A stretch of 64,000 bases of DNA from Streptomyces sp. NBC_00344 (GTDB lineage: Bacteria > Actinomycetota > Actinomycetes > Streptomycetales > Streptomycetaceae), in NCBI RefSeq assembly GCF_036088315.1, contig NZ_CP107996.1, forward strand, positions 4,733,501-4,797,500, read 5' to 3'. The position numbers were made by a program, and so were the translations under genes. Shown one piece after another: positions 32,712 through 41,858 of the stretch. The number at the start of each line of letters is the position of its first letter. Position 1 is the first letter of the stretch. The notes beneath the pieces are model-generated. The model ran no database searches, was not told where the DNA came from, and was given only the letters and a program-made list of their open reading frames with translations.

Positions 32712-34457
32712 ATGACAACAGCGAGGAGCTTCACGCACGCACTGGCGGCGCGGTTCGCCGGCAGCGCGGCCGACACCGCGCTGCTCTGCGTGGATGAGGG
32801 AGGTCCGGGCAGCGAGCCGCAGGACGGCGGTGGCGGCACCGCCCGGCTCACCTATGCCGAGCTCGATGTACGGGCCAGGTCCGTCGCGTCCGCGCTGCTG
32901 CGCCACCACGCGGCGGGCGCACCCGTGCTGGTGTCGATGGGCGGCGGGCCGCACAGCGTCACCGCCCTGCTCGGCTGCCTGTACGCGGGCGCGGTCGCCG
33001 TGCCCGTCCCGCCGCCGGACGACTCCCGGGCGGCCGCCGAGAGAACGGCGGCGATCGCGGCGGAGACCGATGCCGCGATCGCCCTCACCGAGTCGGCGCA
33101 CGCCCCCGAGCTGTCCCGCCGTCTCGCGACGGCCGGGCACTCCTCGGTGGTCTGCCTCGCTGTCGACTCCCTGCCGGACGGCAGCGCGGGATGGGAGCCG
33201 CCGGCCGTCGCGGGATCCGACATCGCGCTCATCCAGTACACATCGGGAACCACCGCCGCACCGCGCGGTGTTCAGGTCACCCACGCCAATCTCCTGGCCA
33301 CCATGGAGAGTCTGCGTACCGCGCTCGGCACCGGCCGGAGCTCGCGCGTCGGCGGCTGGCTCCCCCTCCACCACGACCTCGGCCTCATCGGGCAGCTGCT
33401 GCACCCCCTGTGGCTCGGGGCCACCGCCGTGCTGATGCCGCACCTGCTCTTCGCGCGCGCCCCCCTGCGCTGGCTGCGTGAAGTGGCCCGGCACGGCGTC
33501 ACCGTCACCGCCGCCCCGGACTCCGCGTACGCCCGCTGCCTGGCCGAGGTCACCGATGACGACCTCGCGGGCCTCGACCTCAGCGCGCTGCGCATCGCTG
33601 TCAACGCCTCCGAGCCGGTGTCATCCGTCACCGTCACCGCCTTCGCGCGCCGCTTCGCGGCCGCCGGCCTCCGCCCGGACGCACTCACCACTGGATACGG
33701 GCTCGCCGAGGCCACCCTCCTGGTGAGCCTGGGCGACGAACGCCCCCCGATACCGGCCGTGGTGGCCGCGGACGCGCTGGAGCGCGGCGCGCTCGGGGCG
33801 CCGGTGCCCGGCCGTCCGGTACGCACCCTGGTCGGCTGCGGTCCCGCGACCGGCGTCACCGTACGGATCGTCGACCCGGCGACATCAGCCGTTCTGCCGG
33901 AGGGATCCGTGGGCGAGATCTGGGTACGCGGCGATGCCGTGGCCGCCGGCTACTGGCGCCGCCCGCTGGAAACCTCCGCGGCCTTCGGCTGCGCCACATC
34001 CGGCGGCGAATACGGCTTCCTGCGCACCGGTGATCTCGGCGCGTTGCGGGACGGCAGGCTGTTCCTCACCGGCCGGATCAAGGACGCCCTGCTCGTCGAC
34101 GGCCGGACCCTGCACCCACAGGAGGCCGAACGCCAGCTGGTTCAGTCAGGCTCCCCGTTCGGCTCAGCGGTCGTGCTCTCGGCGCCCGCCGAACGCGAGG
34201 AGATCGTCGCCATCCAGGAGATCCGGGGTGCCGGCTGGAGCCCCGCCCAGCTCGCCGGCCTCGCCGAGCGGGTGCGCGGCTGCATCCAGCAGGAGTTCGG
34301 CGCCGACCTCGGCGGTGTGGTCCTGGTCCGCCCCGGCACCGTACGCCGCACCACGAGCGGCAAGGTCCGCCGCTCGCTGATGCGCGACCTCTACCTGCGC
34401 GGCGAACTCCGGCCGCTGTACGCGTCGTCGTCCCTCTACACCGCGGAAGGTGGCTGA
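32712..34457 (+). CDS. fatty acyl-AMP ligase (FAAL-type)
   Basis: A 581-residue adenylate-forming enzyme. The P-loop is YTSGTTAAPRGV (near residue 175), the FAAL-typical WLPLHHDLGLIGQL near 217, GYGLAEATLL near 330, FLRTGDLGAL near 440, and the C-terminal TTSGKVRRSL near 555. FAALs make acyl-adenylates and load them on carrier proteins without CoA, often as starter or lipid units. No dedicated ACP lies beside it, so the type II ACP at 17501-17758 or one outside the window is the acceptor. It overlaps the following dehydrogenase gene by 8 bp. Confidence 0.87.
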   Translation: MTTARSFTHALAARFAGSAADTALLCVDEGGPGSEPQDGGGGTARLTYAELDVRARSVASALLRHHAAGAPVLVSMGGGPHSVTALLGCLYAGAVAVPVPPPDDSRAAAERTAAIAAETDAAIALTESAHAPELSRRLATAGHSSVVCLAVDSLPDGSAGWEPPAVAGSDIALIQYTSGTTAAPRGVQVTHANLLATMESLRTALGTGRSSRVGGWLPLHHDLGLIGQLLHPLWLGATAVLMPHLLFARAPLRWLREVARHGVTVTAAPDSAYARCLAEVTDDDLAGLDLSALRIAVNASEPVSSVTVTAFARRFAAAGLRPDALTTGYGLAEATLLVSLGDERPPIPAVVAADALERGALGAPVPGRPVRTLVGCGPATGVTVRIVDPATSAVLPEGSVGEIWVRGDAVAAGYWRRPLETSAAFGCATSGGEYGFLRTGDLGALRDGRLFLTGRIKDALLVDGRTLHPQEAERQLVQSGSPFGSAVVLSAPAEREEIVAIQEIRGAGWSPAQLAGLAERVRGCIQQEFGADLGGVVLVRPGTVRRTTSGKVRRSLMRDLYLRGELRPLYASSSLYTAEGG

Positions 34458-36201
34458 GCACATGCCCGGCACCGCAGTCCGGGTCCCGGCCCCCGACCTG
34501 GACGCAAGTCTCCGTGCGCAGCGGCTCGAAGCACGCTTCGGTGACCCCTGCGACCCGTCGAACCCGCTGGGCTTCCGTGCCCTGCTCGCCGCCGACGGCG
34601 CATCCGAACTCCTGCTCGGCGCAGAGGATCTGCTCGACCAGGAAGGCTTCGGAGCGGAGCTGGTGCCGGTCGGCCTCGGCGGCAGACTGCGCGACGCCGA
34701 CGGGCTGATGCGGATGCTGCGGCCGGTCTTCCGCCGCGATGTGGCCCTCGCCTTCGGTTACGGCATCACCTCGCTGTTCGCCGCGGCCCCGGTGTTCGCC
34801 GCCGGCTCGCAACGGCAGCGCGAAACCGTGGCCGGGCTGCTCTCGGCGGGCGGCCGGGCGGCCATCGTGCACCGCTCGCTGGCGCACGGCACCGCGATGC
34901 TGCGCGGCGAGATCACCGCCATGGAGTACTCGGGCGGCCATCTCCTCGACGGCCGCAAGGACGTCGTCATCAACGCCGAACGCGCGGGCGCGGTCGTCGC
35001 CTACGTACGCACCGACCCCGCGCCGGGGCCCGCCTCCCACTCGGTGTTCCTGATGGAGCCGGACCGGCTCCCTCCCGGCGGGCTGCGGGTGCTGCGGCGC
35101 CGTTCCACCACCGGGATGCGCGGCTGCCGTTTCGCCGGGTACGAGTTCGACGAGTGCGAGGTGCCGGGCGACGCCCTGGTGGGAGACACCGGGGCGGGCG
35201 TGCGGCTCTCGCTGCGGACGTTCCAGCTCAACCGCACCCTCATCACCGGCGCCGTGCTCGCGTCCGTCGACACCGTGCTGCGGTCCGCGGTCCGTGCCGC
35301 GCTCGCCGGAGGCACCCTCGGCAGACGGCAACGGGGCGTTCTCGCCGGGGTGTTCGCGGATCTTCTCGCGGGCGACTGCATGGCCACCACGGTGCTGCGT
35401 GCGCTCTCGCTGCTCCCCACCGCGGCCCATCTGGCCGCGGCCGAGCTGAAGTACCTCGTACCCGACCTGCTCAGGGACGACCTGGAGGAGCTCGCCACGG
35501 TGCTCGGCGCCGGCGGTTACAGCCGTGACACCGATCAGGGCATGCTCACCAAACTGCTCCGCGATCTGCCGGCGGCCGGTCTCGGGCACGCGGGCACCGC
35601 ATCCTGCCTCGCCGTGGTGATTCCCCAACTACCCGTCCTGGCGCGGCAGTCCTGGGGGTGTGAGGCGGAGCCGCCGGCCGCGCTCTTCCGCATCGCCGAC
35701 CCGCTGCCGCCCCTGGACATCGGCAGTCTGGAAGTCGCCGGTGGCGGGGATCTGCTGGCCGCGGCGCTCACCGCATCGGCCGAGCGCCTGACAGGCTCCG
35801 CCGATCAGGGGCCGTACGGCGGCGTACTGCGCACGATGGCCGCCGCCTTCCACGCCGATCTGCTCGCGGTGCGCGACAGCTGCCTGCTCATCGAGCCGGG
35901 GGACCGGGCGGTGCTCGCGAGCCCCGCCACAGCCGCGCTCGCCGACCGCCACGCGGTGCTCTCCGCCGCCGGTGCGGCCCTCGCCATGTGGGAGCAGCAC
36001 CGGTACACCGGCGGCTTCCTCGCCGACCCCGCCTGGCTGGTGCTCGCCCTGCACCGGTACGGACGGCGCCTCGGTCTCCTTCTTCCCCCGCTGCCACCGG
36101 ACTGCGTCGACCGGGTGGCGGAGGAGCTGCTGGTGCGTTTCCGGGCCGGCCGCAGTTTCGATCTTCACGACGCGCCTCTGGCGGAAGCAGGTACACCATG
36201 A
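34450..36201 (+). CDS. acyl-CoA dehydrogenase-like flavoprotein
   Basis: A 583-residue (579 from the internal ATG 34462) acyl-CoA dehydrogenase-family protein. It is longer than the usual ~380 residues because of a C-terminal extension of about 170 residues. The middle-domain region with MRGCRFAGYEFDECEVPGDAL is near residue 225 and the flavin-side GAGGYSRDTDQGMLTKLLRD near 355. FAAL plus dehydrogenase pairs in lipopeptide clusters (ramoplanin, enduracidin) introduce a double bond into an activated acyl chain, and the same is likely here. The usual catalytic Glu is not obvious by eye. It overlaps both neighbours. Confidence 0.8.
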   Translation: MAEHMPGTAVRVPAPDLDASLRAQRLEARFGDPCDPSNPLGFRALLAADGASELLLGAEDLLDQEGFGAELVPVGLGGRLRDADGLMRMLRPVFRRDVALAFGYGITSLFAAAPVFAAGSQRQRETVAGLLSAGGRAAIVHRSLAHGTAMLRGEITAMEYSGGHLLDGRKDVVINAERAGAVVAYVRTDPAPGPASHSVFLMEPDRLPPGGLRVLRRRSTTGMRGCRFAGYEFDECEVPGDALVGDTGAGVRLSLRTFQLNRTLITGAVLASVDTVLRSAVRAALAGGTLGRRQRGVLAGVFADLLAGDCMATTVLRALSLLPTAAHLAAAELKYLVPDLLRDDLEELATVLGAGGYSRDTDQGMLTKLLRDLPAAGLGHAGTASCLAVVIPQLPVLARQSWGCEAEPPAALFRIADPLPPLDIGSLEVAGGGDLLAAALTASAERLTGSADQGPYGGVLRTMAAAFHADLLAVRDSCLLIEPGDRAVLASPATAALADRHAVLSAAGAALAMWEQHRYTGGFLADPAWLVLALHRYGRRLGLLLPPLPPDCVDRVAEELLVRFRAGRSFDLHDAPLAEAGTP

Positions 36202-37034
36202 GCCCCATGAAGAGGACGGGCATCGCCGAACCCCTTCTGATGCCCGGCCCGGACAGCCACTGGAGCCGGGTGAGGCAGTCCATGGCCTGGCACGGCCATG
36301 TCGTGGTGCACGCGAACTGGCGCGACTGGCTGCCCGCCACCCTCGCCGACCCCCAGCTGCGCCCGCTGCTCGGTGCCCGGGACTGGCAGCGCCTCAACAC
36401 GCTTCAGGACGCCGAGGCCCGCGAGCGCTTCGCCGCTTCCCGGCTGCTGCTGAAATACACGGCGGGTGCGGCCCTGCAGACCCCGCCGGAGACCGTGGAA
36501 CTCGCCTCGAAGGCCGGCGGCCGGCCGTTCCTGCGTGGCTGCGACCAGATCGAGGTCAGCCTCAGCCACACACGTGACCTGCTGGTGGTGGGCCTCAACC
36601 GGCTCGGCCGGGTGGGTGTCGACACCGAGCTGGCGGACCGGCGTATCCAGTACTCGGCGGTCCAGCGTCATCTCTGCACCCCCGCCGAGCGCCGCTGGCT
36701 CGGCGCTCTCGACGCATCGGAGCAGCAGCGCGGGCTGGTCCGCACGTGGACTCTGAAGGAGGCGTACACCAAGGCGCTCGGCCAGGGCATGCGGATGGGC
36801 TTCACCCAGTTCGGCTTCGACCCGGACGCCACCGCCCTGCTCACCCCGCAGGGGGAGCCCGCCTCGCACGGCGAGTGGGCCTTTGCCACCTTCGAGATCG
36901 ACGGCGGCTATCTGGTCGGCGTCGCCTGCCATGACACGGGTCTCAAGGACGAGGGCGACACGGCGGTCTCCACCATGCTCGACGAGGGATTCCTGGGCGA
37001 GGTCGTCGACCTCGTCGGCCGTACGGCGCGCTGA
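36198..37034 (+). CDS. Sfp-type 4'-phosphopantetheinyl transferase
   Basis: A 278-residue transferase. Family motifs are RFAASRLLLKY near residue 82, VSLSHTRDL near 118, Mg-binding GVDTELADRR near 138, and WTLKEAYTKALGQGM near 187. It attaches phosphopantetheine from CoA to carrier proteins, here probably the PKS ACP and any NRPS carrier domain linked to the adenylation gene. Its ATG overlaps the dehydrogenase stop (ATGA). It is the last gene of the cluster and a strong terminator follows. Confidence 0.92.
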   Translation: MSPMKRTGIAEPLLMPGPDSHWSRVRQSMAWHGHVVVHANWRDWLPATLADPQLRPLLGARDWQRLNTLQDAEARERFAASRLLLKYTAGAALQTPPETVELASKAGGRPFLRGCDQIEVSLSHTRDLLVVGLNRLGRVGVDTELADRRIQYSAVQRHLCTPAERRWLGALDASEQQRGLVRTWTLKEAYTKALGQGMRMGFTQFGFDPDATALLTPQGEPASHGEWAFATFEIDGGYLVGVACHDTGLKDEGDTAVSTMLDEGFLGEVVDLVGRTAR

Positions 37035-37071
37035 GAGCCGGACACCGCCGGCCAGGCCCTCGAGCAGCGCG

Positions 37072-37114
37072 AAGGCCCCGTTCCGTCCTGGGGAAGGACA
37101 GCGAACGGGGCCTT
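37072..37114 (+). terminator. terminator at the right end of the biosynthetic cluster
   Basis: A perfect 12-bp outer stem (37072-37083 with 37103-37114) has an inner GTCCT/AGGAC pairing. It lies 38 bp past the phosphopantetheinyl transferase stop and ends in CCTTT. Confidence 0.85.
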
Positions 37115-37130
37115 TGTGACGCTTCTGGTG

Positions 37131-37169
37131 GTGCCGCACCCGCGTGGCGAACGCGTCCGCGTGCGGCAC
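37131..37169 (-). terminator. hairpin downstream of rpsT
   Basis: A 9-bp stem (37131-37139 with 37161-37169) encloses a second CGCGT/ACGCG pairing. It lies 72 bp past the leftward stop of rpsT and is a probable terminator for it. Confidence 0.5.
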
Positions 37170-37240
37170 GGTCTTGCTTGCCGGACGGGAGCGGTAGAGA
37201 GGGTCCGCTGAATCCCGGCCGGCGGTCGATCGGTGAAGTC

Positions 37241-37507
37241 TCAGCCCTGGAGGGCGGCAACCTTGTGCGCCAGCGCCGACTTCTTGTTGGCGGCGGCGTT
37301 CTTGTGGATGACACCCTTGCTGACGGCCTTGTCGAGCTTCTGGGAGGCCTCGCGAGCGGCCGCGGTGGCCTTCTCGAGGTCGCCGGCCGCAGCGGTCTCA
37401 CGGGCCTTGCGGATCGCGGTCTTGAGCGAGGACTTGACGGCCTTGTTGCGCAGGCGCGCCTTCTCGTTCGTCTTGTTCCGCTTGATCTGGGACTTGATGT
37501 TCGCCAC
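37241..37507 (-). CDS. rpsT: 30S ribosomal protein S20
   Basis: An 88-residue, Lys/Arg/Ala-rich helical protein with the S20 start [21 protein letters not shown] and end [19 protein letters not shown]. It binds 16S rRNA early in 30S assembly. The start is GTG at 37507 with AAAGG upstream. It is divergent from lepA, the order seen on Streptomyces chromosomes, and marks the border between the biosynthetic cluster and conserved core genes. Confidence 0.97.
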   Translation of the reverse strand: MANIKSQIKRNKTNEKARLRNKAVKSSLKTAIRKARETAAAGDLEKATAAAREASQKLDKAVSKGVIHKNAAANKKSALAHKVAALQG

Positions 37508-37585
37508 GAAAGAGCCTTTACAGGTTCGATGATTCGATCTTGGGTCGTGTCCTGCCGCCGGATAGGCGACCAGACACAGCTGTCC

Positions 37586-37615
37586 ACGGTACCAGCAGCC
37601 CGCCCACGGCCCCAA
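37586..37615 (-). promoter_or_regulatory. candidate rpsT promoter
   Basis: On the minus strand TTGGGG (37615-37610) and TACCGT (37591-37586) are 18 bp apart, a plausible housekeeping-sigma promoter 80 bp upstream of rpsT. Confidence 0.4.
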
Positions 37616-37736
37616 AACGGGCCCCGGGGGCTACGGGACGGCCCGCGGCCTCCCAGTCATGGGACCATGGTGCCTACGTATCGATCCGCCATCGCCCGAG
37701 ACGAGACGCCCGCCGTCTCAAGAATCAGGACCCTGC

Positions 37737-39611
37737 GTGCCCGCGACTCCTACCAACGTGCCCGAGCCGAGCCGTACCGACCCGGCGCTGATCCGCAATT
37801 TCTGCATCATCGCGCACATCGACCACGGCAAGTCGACCCTTGCCGACCGGATGCTCCAGCTGACCGGTGTCGTCGACCAGCGGCAGATGCGCGCTCAGTA
37901 CCTCGACCGTATGGACATCGAGCGCGAGCGCGGCATCACGATCAAGTCCCAGGCGGTCCGGCTGCCCTGGGCGCCCTCCGCGGGAGAGGACAAGGGCACG
38001 ACCCATGTCCTCAACATGATCGACACCCCGGGTCACGTGGACTTCACCTATGAGGTCTCACGTTCCCTCGCGGCCTGCGAGGGGACCGTCCTGCTGGTCG
38101 ACGCCGCTCAGGGCATCGAGGCGCAGACCCTCGCCAACCTCTACCTGGCGATGGAGAACGACCTCACCATCGTCCCGGTGCTCAACAAGATCGACCTGCC
38201 GGCCGCCCAGCCCGAGAAGTTCTCCGAGGAGCTGGCGAACCTCATCGGCTGCCAGCCGGAGGACGTGCTGAAGGTCTCGGCGAAGACCGGTGTCGGTGTG
38301 GACGCGCTGCTCGACCGGGTGGTCAGGGACGTTCCCGCGCCGGTCGGCAATGCCGACGCCCCGGCCCGCGCGATGATCTTCGACTCGGTGTATGACTCCT
38401 ACCGTGGTGTCGTCACCTATGTACGGGTCATCGACGGTCAGCTCAACAAGCGTGAGCGCATCCGGATGATGTCCACCAACGCCACCCACGAGCTGCTGGA
38501 GATCGGTGTCTCGTCCCCCGAGATGACCCCGGCGGACGGTATCGGGGTGGGCGAGGTCGGCTACATCATCACCGGCGTCAAGGACGTCAGGCAGTCCAAG
38601 GTCGGTGACACCATCACCTCGCTCCACAAGGGGGCGACCGAGGCACTCGGCGGCTACAAGGACCCCAAGCCGATGGTGTTCTCCGGGCTCTATCCGCTGG
38701 ACGGCTCGGACTACCCGGACCTGCGGGAGGCCCTGGAGAAGCTCCAGCTCAACGATGCCGCTCTGGTGTACGAGCCGGAGACATCCGCGGCCCTGGGCTT
38801 CGGTTTCCGGGTCGGCTTCCTCGGGCTGCTCCACCTCGATGTGGTCCGTGAGCGCCTGGAGCGTGAGTTCAACCTGGAACTCATCGCCACCGCGCCCAAC
38901 GTGGTCTACCGGGTGGAGATGGAGGACGGCACGGAGCACACCGTCACCAACCCGAGTGAGTTCCCCGAGGGCAAGATCGACAAGGTGCACGAGCCGGTCG
39001 TCCGTGCCACGGTCCTCGCCCCCAGCGAGTTCATCGGCGCGATCATGGAGCTCTGCCAGAACCGCCGGGGCACCCTGCTCGGTATGGACTACCTCTCCGA
39101 GGACCGGGTCGAGATCCGCTACACCCTGCCGCTCGCCGAGATCGTCTTCGACTTCTTCGACCAGCTGAAGTCCAAGACCCGCGGCTATGCCTCGCTCGAC
39201 TACGAGCCGACGGGTGAGCAGAGTGCCCAGCTGGTCAAGGTCGACATCCTGCTGCACGGCGACAAGGTCGACGCCTTCTCCGCCGTCACGCACAAGGACA
39301 AGGCGTACGCCTACGGCGTGCGGCTGGTCGCCAAGCTCCAGAAGCTCATCCCGCGGCAGAACTTCGAGGTGCCGATCCAGGCGGCCATCGGTGCCCGGGT
39401 CATCGCCCGCGAGACCGTCCGCGCCATCCGCAAGGACGTCCTCGCCAAGTGCTACGGCGGTGACATCTCCCGCAAGCGGAAGCTGCTGGAGAAGCAGAAG
39501 GAGGGCAAGAAGCGGATGAAGATGGTGGGCAATGTGGAGGTTCCGCAGGAGGCCTTCATCGCTGTGCTGTCCACCGACGAGTCCGGCGGCGAGAGCAAGG
39601 CGAAGAAGTAG
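37737..39611 (+). CDS. lepA: elongation factor 4 (LepA GTPase)
   Basis: A 624-residue translational GTPase. The P-loop [14 protein letters not shown] is near residue 28, the switch I region with [10 protein letters not shown] near 67, DTPGHVDF near 98 and NKIDLP near 150. The LepA-specific C-terminal domain ends in [23 protein letters not shown] and [14 protein letters not shown]. It acts on stalled or mistranslocated ribosomes. GTG at 37737 is chosen from AGGA upstream; the N-terminal tail before [12 protein letters not shown] is typical of actinobacterial LepA. Confidence 0.97.
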   Translation: MPATPTNVPEPSRTDPALIRNFCIIAHIDHGKSTLADRMLQLTGVVDQRQMRAQYLDRMDIERERGITIKSQAVRLPWAPSAGEDKGTTHVLNMIDTPGHVDFTYEVSRSLAACEGTVLLVDAAQGIEAQTLANLYLAMENDLTIVPVLNKIDLPAAQPEKFSEELANLIGCQPEDVLKVSAKTGVGVDALLDRVVRDVPAPVGNADAPARAMIFDSVYDSYRGVVTYVRVIDGQLNKRERIRMMSTNATHELLEIGVSSPEMTPADGIGVGEVGYIITGVKDVRQSKVGDTITSLHKGATEALGGYKDPKPMVFSGLYPLDGSDYPDLREALEKLQLNDAALVYEPETSAALGFGFRVGFLGLLHLDVVRERLEREFNLELIATAPNVVYRVEMEDGTEHTVTNPSEFPEGKIDKVHEPVVRATVLAPSEFIGAIMELCQNRRGTLLGMDYLSEDRVEIRYTLPLAEIVFDFFDQLKSKTRGYASLDYEPTGEQSAQLVKVDILLHGDKVDAFSAVTHKDKAYAYGVRLVAKLQKLIPRQNFEVPIQAAIGARVIARETVRAIRKDVLAKCYGGDISRKRKLLEKQKEGKKRMKMVGNVEVPQEAFIAVLSTDESGGESKAKK

Positions 39612-39685
39612 CCGGGACATAGGCCGGAAGACCGGCCGAGAAGCAGACAGACCGCAGGCCGGGACCGGGTTCCGGAAGGCGTGCG

Positions 39686-39717
39686 ACGGGTCTCCGCGCT
39701 TCGGCGCGGGGACCCGT
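39686..39717 (+). terminator. terminator after lepA
   Basis: A 14-bp stem (39686-39699 with 39704-39717, one G-T wobble) is closed by a TTCG tetraloop and followed by TCGTT. It lies 74 bp after lepA. Confidence 0.85.
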
Positions 39718-39854
39718 TCGTTATGAAGCGCACGTCCGGCCCCTCTTACGTGGCGGAGAAGGGCGCTCTACTCTGATGCTTAGTTACTCGCCAGTTCAAA
39801 TACCAGCCACCAGCCAGTCGCGCAGTGCTGCCCGCAGGCCCGGAGGACGACGTC

Positions 39855-41735
39855 GTGAGCGACACACAGACTTTGATCGATAGCCGGCCGCCCTCCGTGG
39901 CGACCCTTTTCACCCAGCGGGTCGCGGAAACCCCGGACGCCGAGGCGTACCGCTTCCCCGTCCCGGCCGCCTCCGGCGACGGACCCGATGAGTGGAAGTC
40001 GCTGAGCTGGGGCCAGGCGGCGGAGCGGGTGTACGCCGTCGCCGCCGGTCTGATCGATCTCGGGGTCAGGCCGGAGGAGCGCGTCGCGCTCGCTTCGAGC
40101 ACCCGGGTCGAGTGGATCCTCGCCGACCTGGGGGTGATGTGCGCGGGGGCGGCCACCACCACGATCTACCCCTCGACGAACGCCGAGGAGTCCGCGTACA
40201 TCCTCTCCGACTCCGAGAGCCGGGTGCTGATCGCCGAGGACGCCGCGCAGCTGGCCAAGGCGCAGGAGCGGCGGGCGGAGCTGCCCCATCTCACCCATGT
40301 GGTGGTGATCGACGCCTCCGGTATCGCCCCGGACGACAGCGGCTGGGTGATCTCGCTCGCCGAGCTCGAGGCCCGCGGCGCGGCCCTCCTGGAGAAGCAG
40401 CCCGAAGCGGTGCGGGAGCGGATCGGGGCCATCACGGCCGATCAGCTCGCCACCCTGATCTACACCTCGGGCACCACCGGTAAGCCCAAGGGCGTCAGGC
40501 TGCCGCACGACAACTGGTCGTACATGGCCAAGGCCACCGTTTCGACCGGGCTGATCACCAAGGACGACGTCCAGTACCTCTGGCTGCCGCTGGCCCATGT
40601 CTTCGGCAAGGTGCTGACCTCCGGCCAGATCGAGGTCGGCCATGTCACCGCGGTCGACGGCCGGGTCGACAAGATCATCGAGAACCTTCCGGTGGTGCAG
40701 CCGACCTACATGGCGGCGGTGCCGCGGATCTTCGAGAAGGTCTACAACGGCGTCGCTGCCAAGGCGAGAGCCGGTGGCGGCGCGAAGTACAAGATCTTCC
40801 AGTGGGCCGCCGAGGTGGCCCGCGAGCACGCGAAGGTCACCCAGGACAACTTCCGCCGTACCGGCAACGCGACGGCGCCGTTCGCCCTGGCCGCCAAGCA
40901 CAAGGTCGCGGACACGCTGGTGTTCGCCAAGATCCGTGAGGCGTTCGGCGGACGGCTGCGCGCCTGCGTCTCCGGATCGGCCGCGCTCGCCCCCGACATC
41001 GGGTTCTTCTTCGCCGGCGCGGGCATCCACATCCTGGAGGGGTACGGCCTGACGGAGTCCAGCGCCGCGTCCTTCGTCAACCCGGGTGAGGCCTACCGCA
41101 CCGGCACGGTCGGCAAGCCGCTGCCCGGCACCGAGGTGCGCATCGCCGGCGACGGCGAGGTCATGCTCCGCGGCCCCGGCATCATGGCGGGCTACCACCG
41201 GCTGCCGGAGAAGACCGCCGAGGTGCTGGAGTCCGACGGCTGGTTCCACACCGGCGACATCGGCGAACTGTCGGCCGACGGCTACCTGCGGATCACGGAC
41301 CGCAAGAAGGACCTCATCAAGACGTCGGGCGGCAAGTACATCGCGCCGGCCGAGGTCGAGGGGCAGTTCAAGGCGGTGTGCCCGTTCGTCTCCAACATTC
41401 TGGTGCACGGAGCCGACCGCAACTTCTGCACCGCGCTGATCGCGCTCGACGAGCCGACCATCCTGGGCTGGGCCGAGGAGAACGGCCTCGGCGGCAGGAC
41501 GTACGCCGACGTGGTGGCGTCCAAGGCCGTCGAGTCGCTGATCGAGGGCTATGTCACGCGCCTCAACGAGGGGCTGCAGCGCTGGCAGACGGTCAAGAAG
41601 TTCCGGCTGCTGCCCCGCGACCTGGACATCGAGCACGGTGAACTGACACCCAGCCTCAAGCTGAAGCGCCCGGTGGTGGAGCGCGAGTACAAGGCGCTCA
41701 TCGAGGACATGTACGCGGGTTCGCGCGAGGCCTGA
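39855..41735 (+). CDS. long-chain fatty acid-CoA ligase (FadD15-like)
   Basis: A 626-residue AMP-binding enzyme. The P-loop is YTSGTTGKPKGVRLPHDN near residue 203, GYGLTESSAASF near 397, GWFHTGDIGELSADGYLRITDRKKD near 463 and SGGKYIAPAEVE near 493. It activates long-chain fatty acids to acyl-CoA at the membrane for lipid metabolism. The GTG at 39855 has GGAGG 8 nt upstream. It is part of the conserved lepA-hemW neighbourhood, so it is likely primary metabolism and not part of the cluster at the left. Confidence 0.92.
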   Translation: MSDTQTLIDSRPPSVATLFTQRVAETPDAEAYRFPVPAASGDGPDEWKSLSWGQAAERVYAVAAGLIDLGVRPEERVALASSTRVEWILADLGVMCAGAATTTIYPSTNAEESAYILSDSESRVLIAEDAAQLAKAQERRAELPHLTHVVVIDASGIAPDDSGWVISLAELEARGAALLEKQPEAVRERIGAITADQLATLIYTSGTTGKPKGVRLPHDNWSYMAKATVSTGLITKDDVQYLWLPLAHVFGKVLTSGQIEVGHVTAVDGRVDKIIENLPVVQPTYMAAVPRIFEKVYNGVAAKARAGGGAKYKIFQWAAEVAREHAKVTQDNFRRTGNATAPFALAAKHKVADTLVFAKIREAFGGRLRACVSGSAALAPDIGFFFAGAGIHILEGYGLTESSAASFVNPGEAYRTGTVGKPLPGTEVRIAGDGEVMLRGPGIMAGYHRLPEKTAEVLESDGWFHTGDIGELSADGYLRITDRKKDLIKTSGGKYIAPAEVEGQFKAVCPFVSNILVHGADRNFCTALIALDEPTILGWAEENGLGGRTYADVVASKAVESLIEGYVTRLNEGLQRWQTVKKFRLLPRDLDIEHGELTPSLKLKRPVVEREYKALIEDMYAGSREA

Positions 41736-41768
41736 CCCGTCGCACGGGCCGTGTTCCGGCCCGGAGGA

Positions 41769-41823
41769 CCGCGGTGGTGGCAGCGGGCCGGCCCTCGGGC
41801 CCGGCCCGCTGCCACCACCGCGG
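41769..41823. terminator. long perfect inverted repeat between the ligase and hemW
   Basis: A 23-bp perfect stem (41769-41791 with 41801-41823) has a 9-nt loop. It lies 34 bp after the ligase stop and 35 bp before hemW, so it is probably a terminator for the former. Confidence 0.8.
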
Positions 41824-41858
41824 GCCGGGAGACCTGCCGGCCGGGTGACAATGGAGGC

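Noticed and set aside
39855..41735. Long-chain acyl-CoA ligase as part of the biosynthetic cluster
   Set aside because: It lies to the right of rpsT-lepA, in a gene order I know from Streptomyces core chromosomes, and has no SARP-like site upstream.
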